Source: an uncultured Bacilli bacterium
Lineage (GTDB): Bacteria > Bacillota_I > Bacilli_A > RF39 > UBA660
DNA: 64,000 nucleotides
Reading direction: 5' to 3'
NCBI GenBank assembly: GCA_934182615.1
Contig: CAKPRO010000005.1
Span: 1-64,000, forward strand
The position numbers and the translations under genes are program-made. Position 1 is the first letter of the stretch. Every line of letters starts with the position of its first letter. Of the stretch, positions 42,046 to 51,088 are shown piece by piece. The notes under the pieces were generated by a model that was given only the letters and a program-made list of their open reading frames with translations, made no database searches and was not told the DNA's origin.

Positions 42046-42129
42046 ACTCTAAGCCTTAGGTCTATAGAGTGTTAACTTAAGCCTGTAGTCTTAAGTTAAG
42101 ATATCAACCATATTTATTATATAGAAGTT
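42046..42129 (+). repeat. Tandem mismatch-hairpin element, copy 6
   Basis: Hairpin 1 (42046-42070) CTCTAAGCC/GGTCTATAGAG, hairpin 2 (42074-42097) AACTTAAGCC/GTCTTAAGTT, then ATATCAACCATATTTATTA with a partial third hairpin. Between the flippase start and the Cse60-like stop. C-U mismatch in both of the first two hairpins. Confidence 0.8.
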
Positions 42130-42313
42130 ATTCTTCTTTGACTTCGGTATACATTATTAGGGCAGTAAAGCAATATATTTGTTCTTCACCATAGATGCTA
42201 CATGAACTTGATAGTTTGATATCAATGATATCAATATTGTTTTCTTTGATAAAGGTATTTATACTATTTTCTAGATCTTTTTCATGTTCTTCATCTATTA
42301 CTTTGACTTTCAT
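42128..42313 (-). CDS. Cse60-like small protein
   Basis: A 61-residue protein starting MKVKVIDEEHEKDLENSIN. The EEHEKDLE motif followed by SCSIYGEEQIYCFTALIMY resembles the small sporulation protein Cse60 family of Bacillota, which has no known activity. Start at ATG 42313 behind GGTGATTAAA. Confidence 0.6.
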   Translation of the reverse strand: MKVKVIDEEHEKDLENSINTFIKENNIDIIDIKLSSSCSIYGEEQIYCFTALIMYTEVKEE

Positions 42314-42365
42314 TTTAATCACCAAAAAAAGTATATAATATTTTTTATATACTTTTTGTCATAAT

Positions 42366-42824
42366 TTATCCTCTTTTTACATCATAATAGATTTTATTTT
42401 CTTCTCCATCATCAGTAGTGTATTCGATATATAATTTATATTTTACATTACTTATATCTTCACTTGTTTGAATTTTTCCTTTTAATTCTATTTTATTATC
42501 ACTATCTTTTAGTAATTCTACTGGGTCGTCCATTATGCCTATAGATGGATAGGCTTCATCAATTACATAGTCATGTATTAATAAAGCTTTTACTTTATGC
42601 ATATTTACTTTAGGATTATTTATTAATACGCTATAGTTTGTTATTTCTTCTCCTTCTTTAGAGATATTGAAATAGACATTAAAATCTAATTCGTCTTCTG
42701 GACTAAATGTTTCTTGTTTTTCTAATTCATTTTTATATTCTAGATAGGCTATTTTATCTTCTTCATTACTTGTGCAAGCTGTTAATAATAGGATTGGTAT
42801 TATTAATAGTACTAATTTTTTCAT
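42366..42824 (-). CDS. Lipoprotein of unknown function
   Basis: A 152-residue protein with a lipobox signal peptide (LLIIPILLLTACTSN, Cys at about residue 17). The mature part is acidic, beta-rich in appearance (DFNVYFNISKEGEEITNYSV, KYKLYIEYTTDDGEEN). It would be attached to the outer face of the membrane. It overlaps the end of eno by four bases, so it is co-transcribed with it. Confidence 0.85.
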   Translation of the reverse strand: MKKLVLLIIPILLLTACTSNEEDKIAYLEYKNELEKQETFSPEDELDFNVYFNISKEGEEITNYSVLINNPKVNMHKVKALLIHDYVIDEAYPSIGIMDDPVELLKDSDNKIELKGKIQTSEDISNVKYKLYIEYTTDDGEENKIYYDVKRG

Positions 42825-44047
42825 TTGATTTGCTCCTCTATTCTAAGTAATCTATTATATTTGGATAATCTTTCACCACGGGACATTGAACCGGTTTTTA
42901 TTTGACCTAGGTTTAGTCCTACAGCAAAGTCAGATATATAATTATCTTCTGTTTCACCACTACGATGAGAGATTATTGTTTTATAATTGTTATCTCTAGC
43001 TAGTTTTATGGTTTCTAATGTTTCAGTTACAGTTCCTATTTGATTTAGTTTTATTAAGATAGCATTAGCGATATGCATATCTATTCCTTTTTGAAGTAGT
43101 TTTTTATTGGTTACAAATAGATCATCTCCGACTAATTGGATATTAGATAATTTACTTGTTAATAGTTTCCATCCTTCATAATCTTCTTCAGCCATACCAT
43201 CTTCGATAGATATGATATGATATGTATCTACTAGTGACTGATAGTAGGATACTAATTCTTCTTTGGTATATTTTACTCCTTCTAGTAAATAGATATCTTC
43301 TTCTTCGTTATAGAATTCTGAAGCTGCTACATCAAGAGCAATATTGATATCTTTTCCTAATTCATAACCACTTTTGGTTATGGCTTCTTTTATTAGTTCT
43401 AAGGCTTCTTTGGCATCATTTATTTGAGGTGCAAAGCCGCCTTCGTCTCCTACTCCACATAATAAGTTTCTCTCTTTTAGTACGCTTTTTAGAGTATTAA
43501 ATACTTCTGATCCCATTCTTAGATTTTCGTGATATTCTTCTTTATTTGGTACAATCATGAATTCTTGAAAGTCTAGATTATTACTAGCATGAACTCCACC
43601 ATTTAAGATATTCATCATACATTTTGGCATGCTATATTCTCTTCCTAAGTATTCATATAATTCTAAACCTTTATATTTAGCAGCAGCCTTTAGGTTGGCT
43701 AGTGAAACTCCTAGTATGGCATTGGCTCCTAGTACTTCTTTATTTTCGGTACCATCTTTTTCTAACATGATTCTATCTATTTCTTCTTGATCTAGTGAAT
43801 CTTTTCCTATTAATAGTGGTTTTATAATATTATTAACATTATTTACAGCTTTTAATACACCTTTACCATGATATCTATTTTTATCATTGTCTCTTAGTTC
43901 TAGAGCTTCATTTTTACCAGTAGATGCTCCACTTGGTACTGATGCTACCGCTGTTATTCCTGATTCTAGGATTAATTCTACTTCTACTGTGGGATTACCT
44001 CTTGAATCTAATATTTCTCTTGCATATATATTTTTTATTTTACTCAT
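42821..44047 (-). CDS. eno: Enolase
   Basis: Converts 2-phosphoglycerate to phosphoenolpyruvate; 408 residues, about 20 fewer than usual, the shortfall being at the C-terminus after LLRIEEQIK. Motifs: AREILDSRGNPTVEVEL, SVPSGASTGKNEALELRD, GDEGGFAPQI, SIEDGMAEEDYEGW, QLVGDDLFVTN, LIKLNQIGTVTETL and the ISHRSGETED loop. Promoter TTGATT-N17-TATAAT precedes it. Confidence 0.96.
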   Translation of the reverse strand: MSKIKNIYAREILDSRGNPTVEVELILESGITAVASVPSGASTGKNEALELRDNDKNRYHGKGVLKAVNNVNNIIKPLLIGKDSLDQEEIDRIMLEKDGTENKEVLGANAILGVSLANLKAAAKYKGLELYEYLGREYSMPKCMMNILNGGVHASNNLDFQEFMIVPNKEEYHENLRMGSEVFNTLKSVLKERNLLCGVGDEGGFAPQINDAKEALELIKEAITKSGYELGKDINIALDVAASEFYNEEEDIYLLEGVKYTKEELVSYYQSLVDTYHIISIEDGMAEEDYEGWKLLTSKLSNIQLVGDDLFVTNKKLLQKGIDMHIANAILIKLNQIGTVTETLETIKLARDNNYKTIISHRSGETEDNYISDFAVGLNLGQIKTGSMSRGERLSKYNRLLRIEEQIK

Positions 44048-44096
44048 ATTTTAGCCTCCATATTCATTATAAAATATTATTTATAAAAAATCAAGG

Positions 44097-44124
44097 TAAA
44101 AAAAATAGAACACTTTGGTTCTAT
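44097..44124 (-). terminator. Terminator of the rpsP-khpA operon
   Basis: Minus strand ATAGAAC, loop, GTTCTAT followed by eight Ts, directly after the khpA stop. Confidence 0.9.
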
Positions 44125-44375
44125 TAATATGAGTCAATATTTATTTTAACTAATTTATTGTCCATATTGAATGAAGCTGCTTGTACTATAGTTCTAATGG
44201 AATTTATTGTTCTTCCACCACGACCTATTACTTTAGGCATATCTTCTGCTGATACCATTACTTCAATTAGAATGGTATTTTCTTCGTCGGACTCAAATTC
44301 TTTTACTGATACTGATTCGGAATCATTTACTAGTTTTTTTATTATTAACTCAGTAAGTTCTACTAAATTATTCAT
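44124..44375 (-). CDS. khpA: KH-domain RNA-binding protein KhpA
   Basis: An 83-residue KH protein with the GxxG loop as VIGRGGRTINSIRTIVQAA. Binds RNA, often with KhpB, and affects cell division and growth. It follows rpsP with overlapping stop/start, the usual S16-KhpA order of Bacillota. Confidence 0.95.
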   Translation of the reverse strand: MNNLVELTELIIKKLVNDSESVSVKEFESDEENTILIEVMVSAEDMPKVIGRGGRTINSIRTIVQAASFNMDNKLVKINIDSY

Positions 44376-44647
44376 TATTTACCTTGCTTTAAATTATGGT
44401 ATTTTTCCATAATTCCTGCTTTACTAAATAAATTTTTAACTGTATCAGTAGGTATTGCACCATTGTTAAGCCATTTAATTGCAGATTCTTCATTTAATTT
44501 GATTTCTGCTGGTGTTGTTAATGGATTGTAAGTACCGATTGTATCGATAAATCTTCCATCTCTTGGACTTCTAGAGTCTGCTACTATTACACGGTAGAAA
44601 GGTGCTTTTTTTGCTCCCATTCTTTTTAGTCTAATTTTAACTGCCAT
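44375..44647 (-). CDS. rpsP: 30S ribosomal protein S16
   Basis: A 90-residue ribosomal protein: VKIRLKRMGAKKAPFYRVIV, ADSRSPRDGRFIDTIGTYNP, and GAIPTDTVKNLFSKAG are unmistakable. Co-transcribed with khpA from the promoter at 44672-44700. Confidence 0.98.
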   Translation of the reverse strand: MAVKIRLKRMGAKKAPFYRVIVADSRSPRDGRFIDTIGTYNPLTTPAEIKLNEESAIKWLNNGAIPTDTVKNLFSKAGIMEKYHNLKQGK

Positions 44648-44671
44648 TCTTATCCCTCGCTTTCTTTAAGT

Positions 44672-44700
44672 ATTTTATCATAAAAAACATATGCTGTCAA
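44672..44700 (-). promoter_or_regulatory. Promoter of rpsP-khpA embedded in a terminator
   Basis: TTGACA (44700-44695), 17-base spacer, TGA-TAAAAT (extended -10, 44677-44672). The -35 lies in the 3' arm of a minus-strand hairpin (ACATATACTGT...ACAGCATATGT, followed by six Ts) that ends transcription from 44737-46033, so termination and initiation signals overlap. Confidence 0.85.
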
Positions 44701-44724
44701 CCTTTTTTTGTTACAGTATATGTT
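44683..44724 (-). terminator. Terminator of the surface protein pair
   Basis: Stem ACATATACTGT/ACAGCATATGT around a long A-rich loop, followed by TTTTTTA, downstream of the 44737 stop; it shares bases with the rpsP promoter. Confidence 0.75.
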
Positions 44725-44736
44725 TACTTTTATTTT

Positions 44737-45354
44737 TTATGATAAAATTGCTTCTAGACGATCAGATGATGTTCCAACTAATTCAAAACCAATAGAACCA
44801 TTAAATGTTTTTGAATAATCAGGCGTTTGATCACTATTAGTGTCTGATAGCCATATTGCTAAATAGTATGTTGTTGTACCAGTACTTGTTATTGATGTTT
44901 GGGTAGTACCTTTTTTGAAATATATATAATCATTATTGTTTTTGCTTATAGTCATTATATCTGTTATAGCATTGTAATTGGAATCAAATATTTGATATTT
45001 TAAGTTAGTTGTAGTATATGTTGTTGTATTTGTTTTTAGATAACCATATAGACTTTCTGACGCACTTGTATTTGATAATACTAATGTATATAAAGAACAT
45101 ACTTCATAATTATTTTTATCAATACATTTATTGGTATTTTTTGTTATAGCTGTTTTTATTTTACTATCTTGTAATGGCACTAAATTTGTAGATGATTTTA
45201 TAGTATTTACTGTTAGTTTAGTCATTATTCCATTGGCAGTAGCATCATTAAAGGAGTTTGCTTGTTGAGATACATAATAGGCATATGTGCCTCCTACTGT
45301 TAATGCTGTTATTATTAAAACAGCAAATATTGAAATGATTATTTTTTTATTCAT
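44737..45354 (-). CDS. SipW-type secreted surface protein A
   Basis: About 205 residues. N-terminal signal: MNKKIIISIFAVLIITALTV then GGTYAYYVSQQ, a typical SipW-dependent signal region. The mature part is Ser/Thr/Asn rich and beta-like, with a Cys pair (KCIDKNNYEVC). It resembles camelysin/TasA-like matrix proteins only in outline. ATG 45354 is used; its GGAGG site is formed by the last Gly-Gly codons of the preceding gene, so translation is coupled. Confidence 0.7.
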   Translation of the reverse strand: MNKKIIISIFAVLIITALTVGGTYAYYVSQQANSFNDATANGIMTKLTVNTIKSSTNLVPLQDSKIKTAITKNTNKCIDKNNYEVCSLYTLVLSNTSASESLYGYLKTNTTTYTTTNLKYQIFDSNYNAITDIMTISKNNNDYIYFKKGTTQTSITSTGTTTYYLAIWLSDTNSDQTPDYSKTFNGSIGFELVGTSSDRLEAILS

Positions 45355-45361
45355 AATTACT

Positions 45362-46033
45362 CTAACCTCCAATAGTTGAACTTTCCTTAGACATAGATTT
45401 TATTCCATCTACACTAGCAGTCAATCTTCCACCTTCGGTTGTTTTATATGTTACTTCTGCTGAGAAAGTTTTATTAGCATCTGTTTCGTCCTGTACTTCA
45501 TTGTTATCTGTTAACCATATTAATAATGTAAATTTTTTTGATGGGTATGTAGCATTTACTGCTTTTGGTAAAATGAATTTTTCTCCTAATGTTTGTGCTA
45601 TTGGATTATCTTTATTTATATGAGTTATGTCTACATATGGATTATTATTTTCATCTAATACCATATAACTTAAATTTTCTATTCCATTTAGATTGAAATC
45701 AATTATTCCTTCTATTTCTGATTGTTCTTCAAAATTAAATACTTCTAGAGCGTATGCTAAGCATACTCCTTGTTCTAAATCGTCTTTACATTTTTGATTG
45801 TAGGCTTTGATTATGTCTTTATCTTTTAGTGGTATTATTTGAAAACCTGTATATATTGGTGATACTCCTAAGCCTAGTCTTACTTTACCAGCATTTACTG
45901 CTAAGGCATCCATTTTACTCATTGTTGATAATGTAAAGTATGATAGTGTTCCTCCTATTAAAAGTATTACCATACTAAGAATAGTTGTTACAAGTAAAAA
46001 CTTATTTATTTTATTACTATTATTTTCTTTCAT
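45362..46033 (-). CDS. SipW-type secreted surface protein B
   Basis: About 223 residues. N-terminal charged stretch MKENNSNKINKFLLVTTILS, then a hydrophobic helix and GGTLSYFTLSTMSK. The mature part has a Cys pair (KCKDDLEQGVC) in the same place as protein A and a late KFTLLIWLTDNNEVQDE parallel to YYLAIWLSDTNSDQTPD of protein A, so the two are diverged paralogues. The start with AAGGA at nine bases (46033) is preferred to ATG 46042. Confidence 0.7.
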   Translation of the reverse strand: MKENNSNKINKFLLVTTILSMVILLIGGTLSYFTLSTMSKMDALAVNAGKVRLGLGVSPIYTGFQIIPLKDKDIIKAYNQKCKDDLEQGVCLAYALEVFNFEEQSEIEGIIDFNLNGIENLSYMVLDENNNPYVDITHINKDNPIAQTLGEKFILPKAVNATYPSKKFTLLIWLTDNNEVQDETDANKTFSAEVTYKTTEGGRLTASVDGIKSMSKESSTIGG

Positions 46034-46194
46034 ATTTACCATTCCTTACTACTATAATAATATCAAATTATTAGTCTTTTTTCAAGTACTTTTTAATTTT
46101 TATATTTCTTTTTAAATCTTATTTTTAGGATAATAGGTTTATATGTTTTAGTTATAGTAAGTGATGAAGTTATACTGGATAAATAGATGTATAA

Positions 46195-46222
46195 ATATAA
46201 GTAAGCAAATACTTACTTATAT
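46195..46222. terminator. Terminator between hisS and surface protein B
   Basis: ATATAAGTAAG-CAAATA-CTTACTTATAT, 11 bp, followed by T7 on the plus strand and by TTATAC on the minus strand. It ends hisS transcription (minus) at this distance; the rest of 46043-46194 shows nothing else. Confidence 0.65.
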
Positions 46223-46227
46223 TTTTT

Positions 46228-46281
46228 TATGATAGAGACCCAAGGCTCCATCATACCCCGGAATACTACAGGATGAAGGGG
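46228..46281 (-). repeat. Tandem mismatch-hairpin element, copy 4
   Basis: 3' of hisS. Hairpin A (46281-46256), closed by CCCC/GGGG, has an inner ATCC tgta GTAT; hairpin B (46255-46228) GGAGCC ttgg GTCTC. Both keep the C-U mismatch next to the loop-closing C-G pair. Confidence 0.75.
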
Positions 46282-46299
46282 AAAAAGAAAAAAGCATCA

Positions 46300-47589
46300 T
46301 TAATGCTTATTCTTAATAATATCTACTATTTCATTAGTATTATCTAAATCTATTTTAATACTAGTGCTATTATTCATATCTTTTAATTCAATAGAATTAG
46401 TATCTATTTCATTTTGACCTAAGATAACAACATATGGTATACCATTTTTGTTAGCAGACTCTAATGCTTTCTTTACTTTTCTCTTATTCATTTCAATAAT
46501 TACTTTTATACCACTATTTCTAAGTCTAGAAGCAAGTAATAAACTCTCTTTATTAGTATCCATTGGAATTATTAATAAATCATATAAACTATCACTAGTA
46601 GATTCTTCAAGTAATTCACATATTGGTACTAAACCAAAAGATATACCAACAGCAGGATATTTGTTACCATCGTCGATAAAGTTAGTGATTATCTTATCAT
46701 ATCTTCCACCACCACCAATGGCACAAGTTAATCTTTGTTTCTTATCAAATACTTCCCATACTGTTCCAGTATATATTTCAAGACCTCTAGCTAAATATGG
46801 TGTAAATCTAGCATATTCATTTAAATCTAAATAATCTATATATGAGAATAACTCTTTTATCTCACTCTTACCTTCAATAAATTCTTCATTATCAATATTC
46901 ATATTATCTAATTCATTAATATTACATTTAAATAAACTAAATAAATTATCTAATTTCTCACTTGCTATATCATATTCTTTTAGTTCTTCACGAACACCAT
47001 CTTCTCCTATTTTAGCAAGTTTATCGACAGATAAGATTACTTTAGATGTTAACTCTTTATCAATACCTGACGATATAATAAAGCCTTCAAGTAACTTACG
47101 ATTATTTATTTCTACATAAACATCTATACCTAGTTTTTTATAACACTCGATAGTCATCATTAGCATTTCAGCTTCGATAAATGATCCTTCTATACCACAT
47201 ACATCGACATCACATTGATAGAATTCTCTTGCCCTACCTGTTTTTACGGGACCATCTCTAAATACTTTTCCTATTTCATATCTTTTAAATGGTAAATTTA
47301 TAGTCTTACCAGCATTCATACTTATTACTTTAGAAAATGGTACTGTTAAGTCATATCTTAATCCAAGGGTTCTATCTCCTTGATCTTTTAAAGTATATAC
47401 TTCTTTTAATATTTCACTACCACCTGAATACTTTGATGCTAATAAATCATAATAACATAAAATACTAGTGTCTAGTGGTAAATAACCATACTTTTCAAAG
47501 GTATCTGTAAGAGTACTTACTACTTTTCTTCTTATTATCTCTTTACTTGGAAGACTATCTACTGTTCCTTTTACATTCATTATTTTCAT
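46300..47589 (-). CDS. hisS: Histidyl-tRNA synthetase
   Basis: Class II synthetase of about 429 residues from ATG 47589, which has AGAGGTGAAACA upstream and begins MKIMNVKGTVDSLPSKE. Motifs: LGLRYDLTVPFSKV (motif 2 region), RAREFYQCDVDVCG, ARGLEIYTGTVWEVF and CAIGGGGRYDKII. The longer ORF from 47658 overlaps the HAD gene and is unlikely. Confidence 0.95.
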   Translation of the reverse strand: MKIMNVKGTVDSLPSKEIIRRKVVSTLTDTFEKYGYLPLDTSILCYYDLLASKYSGGSEILKEVYTLKDQGDRTLGLRYDLTVPFSKVISMNAGKTINLPFKRYEIGKVFRDGPVKTGRAREFYQCDVDVCGIEGSFIEAEMLMMTIECYKKLGIDVYVEINNRKLLEGFIISSGIDKELTSKVILSVDKLAKIGEDGVREELKEYDIASEKLDNLFSLFKCNINELDNMNIDNEEFIEGKSEIKELFSYIDYLDLNEYARFTPYLARGLEIYTGTVWEVFDKKQRLTCAIGGGGRYDKIITNFIDDGNKYPAVGISFGLVPICELLEESTSDSLYDLLIIPMDTNKESLLLASRLRNSGIKVIIEMNKRKVKKALESANKNGIPYVVILGQNEIDTNSIELKDMNNSTSIKIDLDNTNEIVDIIKNKH

Positions 47590-47603
47590 TGTTTCACCTC
47601 TTT

Positions 47604-48089
47604 CTATAAATTTAATTCTAATAACTCGCTTAAATCTGTTATTGTTTGATATATACATTCTTTTCCTGAATCAGAAAATTTAATAGATATGCCACCCTTT
47701 TCATGCCAATAATCTAAGTTGCCTAAAAAGTCGTCTACTAAAATATTTCCTTTTGGATCAACGGCATCAGCTTTTCTTATTTCTTTTGGTACTGTTATTA
47801 CTTTTACTTCAGGTAATACCTCTTTAAAATAATTTAATTTAGCAATTATTTCTCCATCAGAATTAACATGAGTTAATATTTCAACATCATATACTTTAGT
47901 TAACTCTTTTATTTTTTCGATGGAATTATCTATTTCACCAGCTTCAATTATGAGTTCTTCCCAACTTAAATTTTTATAGAAATGTTCTATATCTTTTTCA
48001 TTTGTTAAGCCTTTATTTTTTATCATTTTATAAGACATATTAATTGTATCTAGTATTACACCATCACAATCTAAATATAACTTAGTCAT
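47604..48089 (-). CDS. HAD-like phosphatase, 5'-nucleotidase-like
   Basis: A 161-residue HAD protein: LYLDCDGVILDT at the N-terminus (D-x-D catalytic motif), ILTHVNSDGE (motif II), and ILVDDFLGNLDYWHEKGG (motif IV). No large cap domain. The layout resembles small 5'-nucleotidase-like HAD proteins; the substrate is unknown. It lies just upstream of hisS in the same operon. Confidence 0.8.
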   Translation of the reverse strand: MTKLYLDCDGVILDTINMSYKMIKNKGLTNEKDIEHFYKNLSWEELIIEAGEIDNSIEKIKELTKVYDVEILTHVNSDGEIIAKLNYFKEVLPEVKVITVPKEIRKADAVDPKGNILVDDFLGNLDYWHEKGGISIKFSDSGKECIYQTITDLSELLELNL

Positions 48090-48101
48090 GGTTTTCTCCT
48101 T

Positions 48102-48632
48102 CTATTTTAATCCTATTTGTATTTCTTCTTTACCATTATAGAAGTTAGTTATTTTTTCACTTTCTACTTTGATAACTGTTGGATCAGATACTTTTAAACT
48201 ACTTATATCAGAAACTGCTCCTGATGGTTCTCCTACAAAGTTACTATTGAAATCATCATGTAAATCAACACGATATACTTTATCATTTAAACTTGATACA
48301 ATACTTGATACTTCTTTATCTTCATTAGTACTATCATAATAATATACATAATATAATTCTTCTACTTGTCTTAATGAATCACCCGCTAATATTTTATTTG
48401 TAATGGTAGTCTCTTTATTATCACTACTATTATTTTTCTTATTTGTTCCAAAATCTTTAGTTACAAAGATACTTGTTAGTAGATATAATACTATAAATAA
48501 TACTAGTATTACTGCTACTATTATTACTAATGTTTTAGGTTTCATAGTATTAAAATCTTGCTTCTTTACTTGTAATTCTTTTACATTCTTTCCTTCTCTT
48601 TTTGCTTGTTTTCTTTTTAATTCTCTTCCCAT
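48102..48632 (-). CDS. Membrane-anchored protein of unknown function
   Basis: A 176-residue protein with a Lys/Arg-rich cytoplasmic start (GRELKRKQAKREGKNVKEL), one membrane helix (about residues 35-58) and an extracytoplasmic domain with a strand pattern EELYYVYYYDSTNEDKEVSS, which faintly recalls thioredoxin-like strands but without a Cys motif. Start ATG 48632 has AAGGAAGTGAAAATA before it. I do not recognise the family. Confidence 0.7.
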   Translation of the reverse strand: MGRELKRKQAKREGKNVKELQVKKQDFNTMKPKTLVIIVAVILVLFIVLYLLTSIFVTKDFGTNKKNNSSDNKETTITNKILAGDSLRQVEELYYVYYYDSTNEDKEVSSIVSSLNDKVYRVDLHDDFNSNFVGEPSGAVSDISSLKVSDPTVIKVESEKITNFYNGKEEIQIGLK

Positions 48633-48655
48633 TATTTTCACTTCCTTACTTATTT

Positions 48656-49513
48656 TTATTCAATCATTTTAGTATCATCTAATTTAGTTATTCCTATAAC
48701 ATTACTATCATTTGTTAAAATGTTTATTTGCCTTCTGGCAGTTTTATTTAACTTTTCAAGTCTATCTTTTTGACTAATATTATTTTCTATCATACTAGCA
48801 TTTAATACTTCTAAATTAGATAAAACAACTAAATGTAAAATATCAGTATAATCTCTAATATTACCTTCTTTATCAGGATTATTTTCTCTCCACTCTTTAG
48901 CGGTCATTCCAAATAGCGCTACATTTATTACATCGGCCTCACTTGCATATATAAATAATTTTTGTTTATCTGTAAGTGTTGGTACTATATTTTCTTTTAT
49001 ACTATCAGTATGTATTCTATAATTTGTTTTTGATAAACTTCTTCTTACTGACCATTCTATTCTTTCCTGGTATGTTTCATTATATTTTAATCTTTCAAAT
49101 TCTTTAATTAAATATAACTTAAATGCTGGATCTAGCCAGGAAGCGAATTCTAAAGCTATATCAGGATGAGCAAATGTTCCCCCATCGTACTTGCCTCTTT
49201 TGCTAATGAATCCTTTAGAATTTGTAAAACTTATCCATCTTGATGGGCTCATAGTAAACGAATTGTTAGCAGCATCATTTTTAAACTCGCGAAATTTCGC
49301 TAGTTTAAAATTGTCATTAAAAAGTTCTTCCCATAACGAATAAAAATCAAACGAACTTTTATTACTCATCCATTTAATAATAACATCCCCTGGGTTATTA
49401 GGATTTTTATATCTTGCTAAATCAGTTAAAGAAATATAATCAACACCATTAACTCTCATTACTTTAACTAAATTATCTTTTACATGCATTTTAGTTATAA
49501 TTTTCTCATTCAA
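48656..49513 (-). CDS. KilA-N domain protein
   Basis: A 285-residue protein with the KilA-N DNA-binding domain in the first half (ISLTDLARYKNPNNPGDVII, AKFREFKNDAANNSFTMSPS, TFAHPDIALEFASWLDPAFK). The C-terminal half (KQKLFIYASEADVINVALFG, TAKEWRENNPDKEGNIRDYT) is the common bacterial companion domain. Such proteins occur in phages and as single chromosomal genes; the role here is unknown. Confidence 0.88.
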   Translation of the reverse strand: MNEKIITKMHVKDNLVKVMRVNGVDYISLTDLARYKNPNNPGDVIIKWMSNKSSFDFYSLWEELFNDNFKLAKFREFKNDAANNSFTMSPSRWISFTNSKGFISKRGKYDGGTFAHPDIALEFASWLDPAFKLYLIKEFERLKYNETYQERIEWSVRRSLSKTNYRIHTDSIKENIVPTLTDKQKLFIYASEADVINVALFGMTAKEWRENNPDKEGNIRDYTDILHLVVLSNLEVLNASMIENNISQKDRLEKLNKTARRQINILTNDSNVIGITKLDDTKMIE

Positions 49514-49600
49514 TGTAGCCCACTTCCTTTCTATTGTTTACTATTACTTTCTTTCACTTCCTCACTTACTTATTATAATATATTTTTAATTACTTGTAAA

Positions 49601-50341
49601 TTAGTAAAAGACATTCTTTAGATATAATCCTTCTGGATTAGCAGTCTTCATGGCTTCTCTTCGATCTTCTTTTTCTAATATCTTTATTATATTTTCACTC
49701 TTTAGTTTTCCTTCTCCTACCGCTATTAGGGTTCCTACCATATTTCTTACCATATATCTTAAGAAACCTGTTCCAACAAATACTAAAGTTATTTTATTGA
49801 TATCTTTGGTATCTCTTATTAAATTGGTTTGAGATATTGTTCTTACATAATCGTCTTTTTCTTCATCAGTTTTAGTAAATGATTTAAAGTTATGTGTACC
49901 TTCAAAGTATTTCATAGCCCTTTCCATTTCTACAACATCTAATTTATTATTATGTTGATAGACATAGTTTCTTTCTAATGGGTTATATTCTCCCATATTT
50001 AATATATAGATATATTCTTTTCCTATCGCAGAAAATCTTGCATGAAAGTCACTACTTACCTCTTCTACTTTTCTTACAAAAATATCTTTAGGAAGAAGAC
50101 TATTTAATCCTTTGGCTAATTTTTCTAAAGTGATATTCATATCTAAATCAAAATGAATTTTTTGAGCCATGGCATGGACTCCAGCATCTGTTCTTCCTGA
50201 AGCATGAATATCTATTTTTTTACCACCGCTTATTTCTTTTAGTGCTTTTTCTATTTCTCCTTGAACAGTACGCATCTTTGGTTGTTTTTGATAACCAGAG
50301 AATTCTGTTCCATCATAACTTACTGTTATTAAGTATCGCAT
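49601..50341 (-). CDS. truA: tRNA pseudouridine(38-40) synthase
   Basis: A 246-residue protein: YDGTEFSGYQKQPKMRTVQG, catalytic Asp in ASGRTDAGVHAMAQK, RYVYQ-type contacts and FLRYMVRNMVGTLIAVGEGK are TruA signatures. It follows ecfT, an order common in Bacillota (ecfA-ecfA-ecfT-truA). Confidence 0.96.
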   Translation of the reverse strand: MRYLITVSYDGTEFSGYQKQPKMRTVQGEIEKALKEISGGKKIDIHASGRTDAGVHAMAQKIHFDLDMNITLEKLAKGLNSLLPKDIFVRKVEEVSSDFHARFSAIGKEYIYILNMGEYNPLERNYVYQHNNKLDVVEMERAMKYFEGTHNFKSFTKTDEEKDDYVRTISQTNLIRDTKDINKITLVFVGTGFLRYMVRNMVGTLIAVGEGKLKSENIIKILEKEDRREAMKTANPEGLYLKNVFY

Positions 50342-50353
50342 AATCTTTCCTCC

Positions 50354-51088
50354 TTAATAAAATATTACTATACTTAGTATTAATATATTTAAAACTAGTA
50401 ATAAACTATCTTTTTTCTTCCATTTATTGGTTCTTAAATTAGTTCTTGACTTTCCGTAATTATATAGTCTTAAATCCATGATATCTCCTAGTGACTCAGA
50501 CTTTTTTAATGATAAAACAAACATCGGAATAAAGACTCCTACTAAAGTGGATATTTTATCTTTGATATTTTTATTATCAAAGTTTATTCCTCTCATCTTT
50601 TGGGCTTTTATTATTCTATCTGCTTCCATAGTAAGAGTTGGTATATATCTAATTGTTAATGTTATTATCATGGCTATATCATTTACTGGTATATAATTAT
50701 TAAATGGTCTTAACATTCTTTCAATACCATAGGTTATTTCACTAGTACTAGTAGTATATGTTAAAGCACTACTATAGATTATGATAAATATTAATTTATA
50801 TAAATCATAGATGGTATTATTTATATTAAATATTAAATCTATTATTAAGATAAATACTAAGAATATTTTTATACTATATATATTTCTTAGATATGTTAAG
50901 ATATTTATATCACTATATATCATCATAAGTATTAAATAACTTGTTAACATTATTATATCTTTATAACTATCAATAAAGAAAATACTTACTATCATTATTA
51001 GTAGTGATATTATTTTAAATACTGGACTTAATTTATGAACTACTGAATCTCTTTCATAATACTTACCAAAATTTATATTAGTTAACAT
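50354..51088 (-). CDS. ecfT: ECF transporter T component
   Basis: A 244-residue membrane protein with about five helices. The coupling motifs AQKMRGINF and SLGDIMDLRLYNYG (Arg-rich, binding the ATPases) are visible. It links the two ATPases to vitamin-specific S components, none of which is in this window. Confidence 0.94.
   Translation of the reverse strand: MLTNINFGKYYERDSVVHKLSPVFKIISLLIMIVSIFFIDSYKDIIMLTSYLILMMIYSDINILTYLRNIYSIKIFLVFILIIDLIFNINNTIYDLYKLIFIIIYSSALTYTTSTSEITYGIERMLRPFNNYIPVNDIAMIITLTIRYIPTLTMEADRIIKAQKMRGINFDNKNIKDKISTLVGVFIPMFVLSLKKSESLGDIMDLRLYNYGKSRTNLRTNKWKKKDSLLLVLNILILSIVIFY

Noticed and set aside
47590..47658. Longer N-terminus of HisRS
   Set aside because: It overlaps the HAD gene and lacks a ribosome site; ATG 47589 has AGAGGTGAAACA and a normal HisRS start.
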